DNA of 64,000 nucleotides from Cardinalis cardinalis (taxonomy: Eukaryota; Chordata; Aves; Passeriformes; Cardinalidae), in the NCBI GenBank assembly GCA_014549065.1, contig JACDOX010000115.1:930001-994000 (forward strand), written 5' to 3'. Positions 38,301 to 52,929 of the stretch are shown in pieces. Both the position numbers and the translations under genes were made by a program. The stretch's first letter is position 1. Each line of letters opens with the position of its first letter. The notes beneath the pieces are model-generated. The model worked only from the letters and a program-made list of their open reading frames with translations. It was not told where the DNA came from and made no database searches.

Positions 38301-41300
38301 TTCTGTTCCACCTGCATAAAGGTCAGTCCGTCTCCTTCATAACAGTCCCTTGTAGTTTATTTCCTGCATGTATCCTGACTCCTTAGAGACACATTATGAT
38401 GCATTTACCAAAATTCAGTCTCTCTCCTCACTTAAGGCAAGAACAAAAATTGGAACTTTGTGCAGGCAGAAAGAAATCTCAGAGAGTGGTGATCGCCCAG
38501 AGAATCCATGCTGTTGAAGTAATGTCCCTTGGTACTCAGCTAGAGATGTGTGCTCTGTCCAGAAGTGCAATGTGATTGGGATGGGTGTAGTAGTCCTACT
38601 GTGTAATAGTATATTCATTTCATTATGCAGTTAATTCTCTGCTATAAATGGGCATCTTCTTTTATGAAAGTGTTAGCCAGGGCAGGTGAGCATCTCTCAC
38701 CCCAAAAGGCCATTAGACATGAAACATTAAAAGGTGGCTGTGCTGGCTCTATGATAAAGTGAAATGGGATAACGAGGCTACCTCACAATGAATAAAACCT
38801 TGCTCTCCACTGTATTAAAATGAATGGTTTCATATTTGATAAACGTATCAAATACCCACAGAGAGCTTGATGGATAATTGGCAAATCATGTCACCATTCA
38901 AGAGAAGGTCATCTCTTAAACTCTTGTGTCTCAGCTATTTTAACTCCAGCTCTGCTGTCATTTAAATACTTTGATATTCTCAGTGTTGGCAGCTGAATTT
39001 GTCTCATTTAATAGTCCTTTCCCTTACAGAGCATCAATGAGATGCAATCCCATGTGTGACTTCTCGTACAGTGACTTCTCCATGGTTGGAGTTTAATTGA
39101 AGTAAAGAGAGACTGTAGCTTCTTTTATTTAGAACAGTGATATCAGCTCAGCATTAAAATGTTTGGAGTATTTTGGGGATTGGTTTAAAAGACTGTAACA
39201 TTTATGCTAAAAGTATGCCAAACCATACCATCCCTTTTGTCTTTAGCACTAAATTAATCTTGATTATTTATCTCTTACATNAAAATAGATGCAGACAAAG
39301 ATTTCTCTCATATTAATTGCCATAAGCCTCTGTGGCTATTGAGGACTAATTTCACAGATATTAGAGAACAAATACTGTATATACTTTAGTATCTAGATAT
39401 GTAAATGCCAGATTTATTTTTTTAAATATTTTTTTTAATTAATACTGAGGACAGTGATAGAGAATACAGTATTTAGAAAGTAACAAGTAAGTGAGAGTTG
39501 ATTGGAAGAATTTGTTCTACAGCACAATAATTAAAACTAGCTCTGTAACTAACAGGGAAAAGACATTTTGTTAATTTAGATATATTTTCTTTTAAGAAAA
39601 AAAGAAAATGGAGTACATAGTTGTAGCCTTGATTCTGGAGTGGTTTAGCGTTTGATATTTGACTTAAAAATAAAAGTATCCAAAACATTACTCCCAAGTC
39701 AGGAGGTAAGACTAAGTGCACAGAAATGTGAACTACCACATGTAGTATGGAAGGGAGCCTACCTTGGCCTGCAGCCCCCTTCTGTTTTAACACTGGAGGA
39801 CAAGATATATGACTACTGGGGAAAAAAAAGTAACAAAAAAACTATACACCTTTATTGTTATTTTATTAAATACTCCCTCTCTACCTTTTCTGTTGAGCAG
39901 TTATATTGCTGAGATTAAAAATGGAAATTTAGAAAGAAGTAAGTCTCATTCCAGAGAAAAATTATTTTCATTCATTAGAATTTTAAGGTCTTGAGAGTTC
40001 AGAGCAGACTGTCCTAGCATTGATGGGGGCCCAGTTCTCTATACTGTGACAAGTCTTTTGTTTTCCTGAAGTAGCCTTTAGTGTACACTTTGAGGAAAAC
40101 CAGCCACAGCTATGTAATTGCCTGTGCTGTTCTGCACCCTGTGTGATGGAAGAAGGAAAATCAAATTAAGTCAAACTTTGTTATCACTTTGTGTACAGTG
40201 CTACTTGTGCTAGTGGCTTCTTAGGGCAAGGAACTGTTCCCAGAAAAAAACCATGAGAAACTATCCAATAGATTTAGAGTTATCCAATTCTGAAAGTCTC
40301 ATTTACCTCTTCATTAAGATTAGAGTCATTAAGGGATGTAGATACTTTACTCAAGAGCAAAACAGCAAACCTTTCAATTTCCTTTATCCACCAGATAACT
40401 GAAGTAACAGGGATCCCTTACAAAATAATTTAGGAAATGGGAGATTCGTTTGAAAACATGTCCCAGATTTTGCATTTCCTCCCAGGGGCATGAGCAAGAA
40501 GCAGAGCACTAGAACTCCTTCATGGTGTTTCTGTAAGCTCCAGTGTGGCGGATTATCTGGTTTTAATATATACTGTGTGGAAAAAAAATTCTGTGCTAGC
40601 TATCAAGCAGTCACATGCCATTAATTTTTTGCTGAAAATGAGTACAAACTAAGGCATAAGGAAATGGATTTTCTTGCCTGGCATGTTGTCATATGTTTGT
40701 TGCAGAACTTTCTGAGAAAAAGTATTCTGCTTTATGTTTTTCGTAATAAAATCTACCAATTTTCACAAAGCTTCATTGTATGTTCTGACAAGGGCACTTA
40801 AATCCCTGATTCTATTATCAGTAAAATAAAATGTGAAATCTCATTATCTACCATAATGGAGTGGCACATGAAAATTACTTATAGTCTGTTCCTTTTTAAA
40901 ATACACAGGTTTTACAGTAAATTTTTTATGAACTGAAATAATAGAAGGTTTGTGGGATAACTGGCACAACCTGTGTACCTTGGAAGCAACACACTAGGGA
41001 AGGAGTATAGCCTTGCTCATGCTGGGTTGCACATGATTTGTCATGCCNTGCTGGACTGAAGAGAGCTCTGCACTGAGACGCCTCTCATGGCCCTGTTCCC
41101 AGGGCACAGATTATTTGAAGTGGATTAACCTCCCTGTGGATCACAGAAGTTGCAGCCACGTTAAGCAGAGGGACCAAAAGAAGGGAAAGGAATTCCTGTC
41201 CTGTAAAAAGGCGTGAGACATTGCTCCATGGCCATGACCTCTTGTAGGAAGAATATGCAAATATAGAAACTCTGAGTAAGGAGATAACAGATCTGCTTTG

Positions 41301-44300
41301 AGGCAAGACCTGCCGAAGCAATCCAGTAGTGACCACCATCATTAGCTCTGAGCAGCAATTTCCTAACCTCTAGCTTTCAATCACATGAAACTTGAAATTT
41401 TAACTTTCTTGACTGCAACTTCATTCTTCANCTCTGCCTGAAAATCAATACTTTGCTTCTAGTATCTGAGAAGAAAATAGTAATTTCTTCATAGGAAGAA
41501 ATCCGGAAAGGAAAATAGACTCTGTCGTAACAAGAGGGTATTTTAAATAAGAGAAATTACTGTATTTTGAATTACCTTTACTGAAGGGAATGGAGAGGAG
41601 ATTGGTTTTAATTTGGCTAATGTCAGCAGTTAGAATTTTATTTTTGAGAATGTACAATAAATTCTTCTTCTATCTCCTATTCTCTTGCCAAGTATACAGA
41701 CCAGGAAGGATGATCTGCAAGGACACGTAAGCACTACAAGCGTTAAGTTTGCCACTTAACCATCCAGGCAATGGGGCTACAGCTACAACAGGGCTCCTTC
41801 ATCCTTGGAGAAACTTGAAGAAGCAAGTCTGCTTTGAAAACTCATGCACCACTTAACAAGAGGGTATTATTCTGCATGGAGAAGAATGGGCAGCTGTTCA
41901 CGTTTTCCCTTGTATGATCTCTGAGATATTTTTATTTCTAATGTTCAGAAAGGATATGTGATGCCTGAGAGAAGATGTTGTCCCAATAATTGTGCCCAAG
42001 TGAATGGAAAAAAGTATTGATAGAAACTTAACTTTATCAACTGCTTTCTTCTAAAANTGACCCTTTGTGATCTCATTGAATTTTCTTTTTGTGTATGAAT
42101 TTTTCAGAACAGACTTAGAATTTCAATACAATTCCTTTTTAAACTTGGAAAAACTGCATTTCTGTGCCTTTGAATTATATGACAAACACTGACATTTTTT
42201 GTCAACTACCTGATGTTGCACTGCTTCAAGACCATATAATTATCTTTCTTAAGAATATAGGAGCTTTTAATCAAACAATACATGAGCAGTTCCTTGGATA
42301 CAGATGTGATTCCAATCTTACTCATGTTCCAAGCTGTGTACAAACAGAGAAAAGGCCTTAGAGAGTCTCCTCTCATCATTTGATTGCCCCCCTGTTTCGT
42401 CTTCACATTTGGTTACAGACCTTTTATTTGTATATAATTTCTGATATTATTTTGGTAACATTTAGATTTGATCAAAATTTTTAACTGTATTTCCAGTATT
42501 AGCTCAGTTTCCACCCTGCTTCAAAGCCCAAGCCAAATCTGCCTGATTTCTCACCCTTTTTGTTTTACTAATAGGGACTTGCTGCATGTTCTTCCTTCGA
42601 GTCATGTCACCTGATTAGTGGCAGTCTGATTTTAACACGTGTGCTTCAGAGAAATAAACTCTTATTAGTTCATAAGAATTTTACCTTTGATTATAATCTT
42701 AGCTTAAGTTTGATCAGGTTACATTATCATTATCCATTTTACAGCCTTTCTGGATGTATCACATGCAGAGCCTTGTCTCTTTAGAACATCCATTTGGGTG
42801 GGGAGAAGATGGAATTTACACCATGATACTTTGCTCATCCATCAAGAAATATAGTCAAACTGGATTGTTCTTGAATATGTACTGATCCATTCTATGTAAA
42901 AAATAACTTTTTTTTTTTGTTTTTTTAAAAGCAGCATGACTAGACTTCTTGAAGAAATAAAGCAGTAATGGTACCTGGTTTTTTCTCTTAGGATTCTGAG
43001 ATTGTCTGGGTTTATTTAAATTGGAAGATAATTTTACTTTCATGCTTTGTGGTGCTACTGGCCTATCAGTGAGCTAACGCTAAAACCAGGTTTAATAGAC
43101 CCTTCAAATCACTGTAGAACAAGATCAGTCTAACTTGAAACCTTCTGCTGTGATATTTCTGCAGTACTTTTGCTTTGCCACCTTTGTTGAAATAGTCTTT
43201 GAGATAATTAGCATCTGAGTCCAGCAAGTGTTTTTTTCCCCCAACTCAAGGAAGAAGGGAGGATTTCCTGAAGATAATAGCAGAATGTAAAATACATAGC
43301 TAGAAAGATTGTTTTCTTGCTGTCTTGTTCCTGTCTCTGAACAGTTTATTTCTTTAGATACTACTTAAGCCTTACAGCATAGTTTGAGTGGAACATCCGC
43401 CGATATGTGGTTTGGATTAAAATTCACATGATTTTTATCCTGCAGTATTCCAGTATTTTCAGTTTTATCCTTCTCTTCTTCTGTTAAATTCTGACTGGAT
43501 TAGATCAAACTGATGGAAAATCAGTTTAGAATTTATTTGGATACAATATATGGATTTGTATACAGAGAGCCTAGATTTTTTTTTTCAAAATTCAGCTAAT
43601 AATTCTGGACGAGGCTTCTTCAGTTACATCCAGAAGTTACTTTTGGAAATTGTAGCCATGTAACCTTAGCACTTCTCTCTATGTGGTTGATTCTGGCTGT
43701 TTGCCATCATAAGAGCCCCAAAAGCTTTACATTTGCAAGTGTACCACAACGTATGAATCAGCCCAGTAGCACACCTCTANAAAAGGTCCTGGCTAAAAAT
43801 AATACATCTTTTACAAAATAGCTACATCAGAAGTGAAAAAATGCTGTTACTACTACCCACTTCACAGCTTTGAATTGATCAGACTTTTCTCATGTCATGC
43901 TTTAGGTGAACCTTCCATGTCTCTTTTCCAAGTTAATGATCTGTTGGTCAGTGGATCAAGCCTTGAATATTTCACAGCCTGTCTCAGAAAATCTTCATCA
44001 TTTGCAGAGCTTTTAGGTACAGCAGCTGAGCATAGTGTGCCTTATCCATAAGAGGGTGTGCTTTGTGATTCACAGTCTTGAGGGATCTGATTCTCCATGA
44101 TTTTCCAGGAGGGTTGCAAAAGGCCTTTAAAAAGCGAAGTAAGTCTGTAGCCCCAGTGACTCTTCCTTGCCTAGGAGTGTATCTGTAATGGCATGGTTTG
44201 AAGTGTCCAGGGAGGTAACAAGCATAACCTTTTGCAAAAATTCATCTTGATGTTCTCACCTGTTTAGCAAAAAACAGTATGACAAAACCTGATGCTTCCC

Positions 44301-44679
44301 TGTGGTNCCTCTCTGGGCGATATCTACATCTCTTCTCCTTTCTGAGCTCTACCCACCCACGGCTGACTTTGCACCACATTAGTCTATAGTTAGAAATGCC
44401 ATGCTCAGATGAATTATATAACTGATAGCATCACTGCCTTCCCTGGAGGATATTAAATTACTTAAAGCACTTGTAGGGAAGACTAACTACTAACCATGCT
44501 GCTGACAGCAAGGGTGCTGCTTTTAAGAAAAATCGTTTGTTAATATTGAGGGTTCTGCATGTGCTGCCACTGGTTTGGGCAGGGCAATTTTCAGCAGGTG
44601 GCAGGTGGGGTGGGGATGTGAGATCAAGGACAGGGGAGAGGGTGACTATTTGTGAGCCATCTCATCTTTATATGAATGC
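35311..44679. other. Unique non-coding DNA, no gene recognised
   Basis: About 9.4 kb of AT-rich sequence. Frames such as 35556-35849 (minus), 35831-36115 (plus), 36874-37101 (plus), 37811-38050 (plus) and 39473-39793 (minus) are hydrophobic or low-complexity products of AT-rich DNA, with no recognisable motif. A GC-richer patch at about 40960-41345 may be an unclassified repeat. A perfect hairpin lies at 37109-37132. Confidence 0.65.
37109..37132. other. Perfect 10-bp inverted repeat (hairpin)
   Basis: TTCTCCACTT (37109-37118) and its exact reverse complement AAGTGGAGAA (37123-37132) are separated by GGAA. The stem is short for a microRNA precursor and does not extend beyond 10 bp, so no function is assigned. 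Confidence 0.9.
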
Positions 44680-44697
44680 ATATATATATATATATAT
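44680..44697. repeat. (AT)9 microsatellite
   Basis: Nine uninterrupted AT dinucleotides, likely length-variable between individuals. A G-rich stretch (about 44577-44640) lies just upstream. Confidence 0.95.
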
Positions 44698-47600
44698 GAA
44701 CTGACAAAGGAAACTTGTCTCATTCCACATCTGGGTTTAAATACATGGTCTTTGTTTGTGTTGTTGCCTCAGTCCCAACCTGTGTGGAGGGTGAAGGACT
44801 GAGTATTACTTGCTATAATTTGTAATTGCTGCATAGGTGCACCATTGACATTATCTAATCCTTTTTTCAGAGTACTTCAAATATTTTTTTCTTGTGGAAT
44901 GGAATATCAATATGGTTTTCACCTCATTATTTGGTATTTGACTCCATATTCTCTGGTCAGCATTAAAACCCTGGAACACTGTGCTGGGTTTTGGGTTTTT
45001 TGGAAGGATTTTTGAAGTGTTTTGTGTCTGTGTGAACAGCTGAGTCTGCCTTTTTACTATGTACCCATCAACATCACATTCCCAAGGAAGTCTAGTGAAA
45101 CCTCAAGTCATAGCGTCATTTATTTTAGCTGATATTGTCATGAAAGTATACCATCAGCCTCTTACTCCACTAAAATGTTGGTGAGGTGGGTATTAGGAAA
45201 TGTACAAGGAAGTAGGAAGTTTTTTGGGGGTTTTGTGAGGAATCTAAAAAGGAGGGCATCTGCTGCTATGGTCCAGGTACAGACATCCTTTGTCCAGCAC
45301 AGTGCTTACATGCTGCCCAGGAGTTTGGCAGGGGCAGAGGTCCCGTTTGTTCATAGCCCACCTTCTCTCTTTCTTCCATGACAAAAGTAATTAATGTGAG
45401 AAAATACATGAAAATAAAAGAAAATATGTCCACAACCACAGAAATCNTGCTCTATGCAAAATCTTGTGGTCAATTTGAAAAAGTACAGCTGATTTTAGCA
45501 AAGAAATTGTCTCTGGGTATAATGTATGTTTTGATGAAAATTTCTGCAGGAAACTCTGGGCAGGATTTTGCATTAATTTTTAAATTTAAATATGTCCAAT
45601 GGGTATGTAGGGTGGTTTGGTTTTATTTACAAAGTACTTTTTTTTTTGAACAAAAATACATCCCAAACCTTCACACGGGATTGTGTATACTCAGTAATGA
45701 TGAGGCAGATGCCTTGTTTTGAAGGGCTCTTGACCTGACCAAATTAGCAAATAACTGTTGTAACATATCCAGAGTGACCTTTTCCTGTGATATTAACCTA
45801 TTCTGATGAATCATCAGTGCCCATGTTTGACAGAAGGCAGTAACTGGCAATAAAATATTTCCTCTGAAGATGGGAAGCTGGTCACTGAATGAGTGCACTC
45901 ACCACCCTGTAACAGGAACAGTCCTCTGTTAGCAGGATGTAATTTCCTCTGTCTGCTTAGGGGAACTGTGGTGATTTTCCTTAAAAAGAAAAAAAGAAAA
46001 AGGGTGGGGGAGAAAATATAAAAGAATGTATGTACCTTTTCTTTAAAATCCGTTCACCAATGAGGCAAAAATAAATCTTTATTGAGATGTAATACAGCCT
46101 GCAATTAGGGTATTGATTTTACATGTGATGCTGAAGGTACCATTAAGTGGAGGTTGGTAGTTAAAAAATAATGGTGCTGCCCCNGTCATTTTGAGGCACT
46201 ATCAGCTTGATCTGCCACTGATCCATGCCCTACACCCTGTTGTCATATTTTGCCCCTCCTGTGGATACTGGTACCTTTCTCTCCTTCCCTCATGTAACCC
46301 TTCATCTGTTTCATTTCATTCTTGCCTCTGCCCATAAGAGGAGANATAATCTCAAAACAACATGGGGGAGGGACAGTGTGAACAGCCACCATCAGAGTCC
46401 CTTAAATACATGGATTTGTAAAATTTCACTGTTCTAAGCCTGTCCAAGCCAGGACTACAATTTGAATTAAACATAAGGCAACTCCTTTCACTGAATCAGT
46501 AAGTGCAAATAACATAGCTTGCAACCATGTTTTATTTCCCAGACAAAAAATGGTTCTTAACAGCTTTCTGAAGGCTATGCTTCAGCCACATGCTGCTAAA
46601 GTTATTTGCATTTTCCTAGAAAATTTGATCTTCTACAACATTAAATCTGACAAGTATGCAGTCAGCATGCTTGTGCATACTTGGGGCTAGATGTTTGAGA
46701 GTCATATTTTTTGATGAACACTATAACTTTCTACAAACTTTATTTTAGCAAGTATAAATGACAGGGATGGGGAGTGGAGAGCTGGAACTGTGGGAATCTT
46801 TCTTTCAGACCCAATTTTAGCTGTATTCTGGAGACAAGGGCAATCCTCACTGTTACTGAGAAACATCAGTTTGATGTTTTGCCACATACCTCTTATTTGC
46901 ATTTCTAATAATAGCTTTCACTACAGGACCCCATTCTCTGGATATTTTTCTCTGGTATGTCTGCTCTGGTATTTGAGTTCCTGCAGGGACCTTAGAACAT
47001 GTATTTTGCAGTACTTGCTTCCATTTTGCAAATACACTATAATACCAGTTGATTTTTGCAGCTGGCATGTGAATGTATTGTATTCCCAACAGGAGAGTGA
47101 TTGAAATGCAGACACTGAGAACAGCTGTTTACAGTGAAACCCCAGTTCCCAGTTGATTTGTTCTGTGCAAGAAGAGTTTCCTAGAAAAGAGATAACCTCT
47201 GCTTTTACTTTTCTTCACACTATTCTCCTTCCTAGAGGTATAAATGCTGAATAAAGGTTCCACATTTGCTATTTCACAATTAGTTTCATTAGCAAAGCTA
47301 ACAACAATGAAAATTCCCTTTCCCAGGAGCTGTTCTCTATTCTGCTATTGCTCTTATCCTCTCCAGGCCACCAAGTAGGATATTACTTCATACCTCCCCC
47401 TTGGTGTTCTACATCAGCAAAAGCATTAGGTACTGGCAGGGAGAAGTCATAACCTCCAGCATTAAAGATCATTAGAATTTCATGGGATTTACTTTCTGTT
47501 CCAATTCTCCCATTATTGCAGATCACTACCATTTTTCAGTCTATTTCTCTACACACCTAGTTGATACTTAACAGGAAAATGAGGGAGAAATTAAAATTCA

Positions 47601-50600
47601 GATCTGTTATTTTAAAATCTTTTCTGAATCTAACACACAGGACAATGAAGTGAAAAATTGTATGACTCAGCATTGTCTTTGGGTGCTAATTTACACTATA
47701 AGAGGATCTTGGGTGCTGCATAATTTCCAACTTTTAAGTTTCTGTCTGAGAGAACTTCTGCAGCTATGCATTAAAGCTGTTGTATGGACAGCAGGCAAAC
47801 TGCACATGATGACATGCTGTTGCTAAATAGAAACCTTTTTTTTTTTCTATAGAAGCACTTAAGGGGAAAGAAAACATCCCAAATCCAGTCCAAATTGTGT
47901 CTTTATAGCAAAACAAAAATAAAAAGTAAAATCCAGACAAACTGAACATGTTTTTTATTGTTATTAAAAAGAATGTGGATCTGGACTGACAGCTTGTAAA
48001 CTAAGAACTACTTGATCTGTTTTCAAATGCTGNACTATCCTCGGAACAACCCATGGAAATCATGATGTTCTGTTAAATGATTCAATCCTTAGGGATTTGA
48101 TTTGTCTTCTTAGTAAAAGAAGATTATTTCTCAGAAGAAATTTTTGTATTTTCATGCAGTTACCCTTTGACTTAACAATTAAAAACAACAGAAAACAAGC
48201 TATATCTCTTGCAGCTGTGCGGAGACACGTGCTCAGGTAATCTAACCCTATACTCCAAATTTCCCCCCATTTTCTTTTGTACCCCCATTTCTCTTTCTCT
48301 GCAATCTTTGATGTGGTTAACTTAGATCATGTAAGATTTTCTCAGAAGTGCAACTGTACTCTTTTTAAACAACAGCCTTTTCACAAATTCCACTTCCACC
48401 CTAGTTATTCATGGTTTAATCACAGTTAGGGCAATAAAACTCCTCTTTATTTACACTAGATTAATGCTTTCTTGAGTATAATGAGACAAACTTTGGCAGG
48501 TGCAACTCTGCAGATAATTTGTAAAAGCCAAATGGACATTTATTACTTCCCTGCCATTAATTATATGTGTTTGGAGAATGTGTGTTAATAGAGCTGAATA
48601 CATATATACATGTGATAGTAAAACTAAATGAACAAGACATAAACCAAAACTGACAGAATAATTCGGTAGGGAAGGAATAACCAAAGGAAAGAGGGCTGAC
48701 TACTTAAATATGAGGAGAAGCGCCACATCAATGCGATATTTGGGTTGCCCTGGCAGAGGAGTGAGCCAGGGGCGGCTGTTACTTCCTAGTAAATGTTACC
48801 AGGCATCCCTGCTGGTTGCCAAGCCCACAAGTCTGTGCACAGGGATTAGACAGGAGGTATTTAAGTAACAACTACCACCAAGTGAATTAATAACTATAGA
48901 GTATAACCAAGTGCTTAACTTCTGAGAGAAANGCAACATCTCCTTAAACAGCATGTCTGTCATTCCACAAGATATAAACACTATATTGCGGAAATATTCT
49001 ACTTTCACTCCCTAAATGATGTTTTGCAAGTATTTTTCAGCAGCCCCTAAAGCAAATTGTTTATAAATGTGGCAGTGCAAAAACTGCATCCATTAACTTT
49101 ATCTAAAAAATAAAAAAGAGCCCTGCTGTTAGCGAACTAAAAAATAGCTGACAGACATTTCTTGGCTCTTGGTGGTTTTAGTGAGCTATTCACTGTGATA
49201 GAGGGGACTACACAACCACAACACTGTTGAAAATTACAAATAACTCCATAAATANGTGCTATAAAATTAGCAGCGTTCAACCAGACGAACATGGATGCAT
49301 TTAGCTGCAGCTTACATGTAACATTGACTCACTGAGAGAACACCTGGGGGTGAAATTCACAACTCTGTGTACAAAAGGTGGATACTCATTGAACAGCAAC
49401 CCAGCTCATTGCCTTGGTGCTTGTTCCCTCAAGAAACATCAATGTCTTTTAGCGAGGTCCAGGTTCAAGAGATGTCTCAAACCTAAATGTAAAACTACTG
49501 GGTGAAGGCTACAATGTGGTGCTCGTCCCGTCCTAATGCATGTAAACACATTATAATAATTATAACTAATGTATTATAGTGCAATGCAACTGAAATTATA
49601 AAAAACAAAATACTTTAATCTGTGATTTGTCTGTAGTGGCCTTTTCCCTTCTCTTTATCCTGCTACTCCTTCAAGAATTTTTTCTTATATTTTAATGGAG
49701 GTAGGCTCAGGCTCAAATTTGCTGCATTTTTAACTGCTTTGCTTTGGGAATTTGCAATACTATTTCAACAAAATTCTTAGGTGTCACCTCAAGGCTTCAG
49801 CTGACACTCTTCCCATGCACATGAATGTATCACTCTTAGATGGGAATAGGAAGATGAACAAGGACAGAAGAACTGTTGAAGGAAATAGCAAGAGAAAGCA
49901 AACCATACGTGGTAATGTAGAAAGTAAGGATGGGGTCAGAACCAATACCTAGTATATGAACATCTAGGACTGAGATTCAGGTTGGGAGCCAAAAAACTCC
50001 TCTGTGTTTGCTGAGGTGAAGGGTGAAAAGGGGGCAAAACATCATGCTGTAATTCACATGTTGTACAATTTTATGTATATAAATATATCACAGATATACA
50101 AAGTAAGAAATTCTTATCCTTTTGGAATTTTTGAAGGTGAATTCAACACATTTGGTAGATAATCATAGTCATGTAAACCAGGTTAATTTTTCTCTGATTT
50201 TTAATATTTTACTGGTTTTGAAGGAAAGAAGGTTGAGTAGTGTAGACAAGAGAGATTCAAATCTCTTACTTTTATATCTAATTTCGAGTTAGAATTTATA
50301 TTTTTTGTGTGAAACTTTATTATTGCTTCAAAAGTTCACTGATACCAAAGCAATGCTTCTAAAACAAAGTACATAGCCCTAAGTTTGGGAGTGATTTTAA
50401 AATGAGTTCTACTTTGCAATCTTACATCACATTTTAAACAAGAAAACAAATGATGGTGTCTTGAGCTACATTCTATTGTAAGTAGCAGAAAGATTTATCT
50501 TGTTTCATAAGGGACAGAACGCGGTGTGTGAAAGAGTTCCTTTTTGNGGTTCTGCTGGAAAATGCTAAGGTAATGGGCTTCTTGGTCTTTAACAGATGAG

Positions 50601-51120
50601 CTGCTCTCAGGTTCTGTAGTTGTATGAATCCAATGAAGTGAATGTCCAGTATTTGTGCTTAGAGCTGAGTTCAGATCTTGTAGTTCAAAGGAAGAGCTAA
50701 GACTAAACTAGGACAAAAAGTACAGCTACACACTGGAACATCTGTGGGCTATGTGACCAAAGGACACTTTCTGTGAGATACAAAACAGAAAACAGATCTT
50801 CAGCAAGAGATTTTATTTTTAAATTCTGGCAGGATGAAGGATTTCTAACATGAAAGATCAGAGCAATTAAAAATCAGGAAGACTGCTGAAAAGGGTGTCA
50901 CATTCACTACCACTTTCATCATCAAGACTATGAGTAGAAGGAAAAAAGGTTATAATGGAGAATGACACTAATTGTGAACTGATCTTGCTGAGAAAAGACA
51001 AGTGACTTCTCAGGAGCATTCCCTTTGGTTTTTTCCCTTTTGAATGTTTTTTCAGGCTGTTTCAGACACAAGAGTGCCAGAGTGATTTTGCTAAAATGAT
51101 AGAGGTCTGAAATGTTTAAA
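44698..51120. other. Unique non-coding DNA, no gene recognised
   Basis: About 6.4 kb of AT-rich sequence. The longer frames at 45378-45722 (plus, ATG start, 114 codons, contains an N) and 46790-47104 (plus, opens at GTG) have no recognisable domain. No RNA gene or repeat was identified apart from short homopolymers. Confidence 0.65.
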
Positions 51121-51180
51121 ACAGAATCATAGAATCATTAAGGTTGGAAAAGACCCCTAAGATGCTTCAGTGCAGCCAGT
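51121..51180 (-). mobile_element. Short CR1 LINE 3' tail, minus strand
   Basis: ACAGAATCATAGAATCATTA followed by AGGTTGGAAAAGACCCCTAAGAT is the complement of a CR1 3' terminus and matches the same kind of tail as the 35.1 kb copy. Only about 50-60 bases are recognisable. Insertions this short are common for CR1 because of abortive reverse transcription. Confidence 0.85.
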
Positions 51181-52929
51181 TTAAGTTTATCTTAAGTTAA
51201 ATAGCTTCCAGACTTGAGCTGGCTCTCAGTTTCCAGTTAGAAGGACAGATGGCACTCATGTGAAGCTCCTTTTGCTGCTCTTGGTGGACATATCCTCCAA
51301 TCAAAATGATACTATAGATGTCAAAAACATGAAGTAAATTGCACTCATCAGAGCATATAGGAATAGCACATGGGCACTATCCCAAAAGCATGTTAATCAT
51401 GGAGAGGCACTTAATACTCTGTGCCTGCACTCCAGCTTGGAGGGATCTTCTTACATAAAGGAACAAGACAAGGCTTCAAACAACTTGTGCTAACATTTTG
51501 CTTTCATTGCTTTCCTGGAATGTCTCTTTTGTTCTTCTAAGTCCTCCTCTTTCTGAAGAAAATTAAAGCCTCAGCACAGTTTCACTGCTGTCTGTTGGCT
51601 TCCCAGGAGACTTTCTTATCTTGGCTATATAGATGAGCCAGTCAAGAAGTAAAAATGCCACCACATGGCTGTAATGACTGACAGAGTCACTTCACTAATA
51701 AACTTCAAATGCTCAGGTAAGTTTAACTAAACCTTAAATGTTCAGCTGATGAAAAACTAGCCAGTTGAATTGTGTCCCCAGCCAAGCATCCGTAGGGCAG
51801 AATTTGAATGACAGATCAGTTCATACATATCACATCATCTCCCCATGGGCTACCCACAGTCAGAAGAAGTGGTTAGTTTCAACAAATAGTCTGCAGTAAA
51901 TAAATGCTCTACTGTAGAAGCTTTTCTTATCCATTCATTTTTTTCCTAGTTTCTGCTAAGCACTTCTGGGAGACTGTTTTCCTATAGAGCTCTGTTGATT
52001 GCCATAGGCTGCTGTTGAGGAATAAAGTTCAGTCACAGTCTCCAGTGTAATGTCAAAAGGGAAAACATTAATTAAAAGAAGAGGATATCTAATACTTATG
52101 CCCTGTGAGTAGACCCCAGGCAGCACGGAGCTGATTCTTCTGTTTCATTTCTCCATCGTACTTTGGCATTTGTGCTGAGTCAGATAGATGAAACTATGCC
52201 TAGAGCAACACTCTTTAACTGCTTTTTTTTATTTTTTAATGTGCTGAACACCTGTANCCTACTCTCCCAGTGCATTTTAAAGCATAAAAGTCTCACAATA
52301 TAATTTCTGTGTCTTTTTCTGAAAAAAAAATAATTGAAATCTCTATTGATATTTAACAACTGCTCTTTGGTGCNAGACAATAATTGGCTAAATAGAGATG
52401 CCTTTAAATGAGTGCATTTCAATGTGGTTCTGCTTGTGTTCTTAACAGCTTTCAGGCATTAAACCAGGAGGACATGTTCTGACACAGTGTAGTGATTCTT
52501 ATCATCCACATAGCAAGAAATGGACAACAGATTATATGCCAAAGGGGAATGCAAGAAAAAGAGTCATAAACAGCTTAGGAATCATTTGTTCATTGGGAAA
52601 GTCTCTCCTAACACTGAACATTTTAGTTGTTAGGTTATGTCCCATGGTATCAATGCTTGATCTCCTCAACAGAGATATTAATACAATTGCAAAAGNCTAT
52701 GGACTCAAGTACAGCTTAAATGAAGTCCCAAACAGTACTTTGCCTCGAGTATTTTTTCCAGCAATGAATTCTTCACTGAAGGCATCAAATTGTTGCATTG
52801 TGTTCAGCTTCACTGCCAGGTTCTCTTGTCTAAGAATAGAGGGTTTACCTGATTTAATTTCTGTAAGACATTAGTCATCACGTATTACTTTGTTACCTTT
52901 CTTTCTGTTAAATAGATCATCTTTTTCTC
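51181..52929. other. Unique non-coding DNA, no gene recognised
   Basis: AT-rich sequence. The plus-strand frame 52536-52874 starts at a true ATG and has 112 codons with one N, but no recognisable motif. It lies directly beside the ancient CR1-like block that follows and may belong to the same decayed element on the opposite strand. I do not call it a gene. Confidence 0.6.

Noticed and set aside
46790..47104. 104-codon plus-strand frame rich in Leu, Phe and Cys
   Set aside because: Opens at GTG and overlaps unrelated minus-strand frames. The composition fits random AT-rich DNA rather than a membrane protein.
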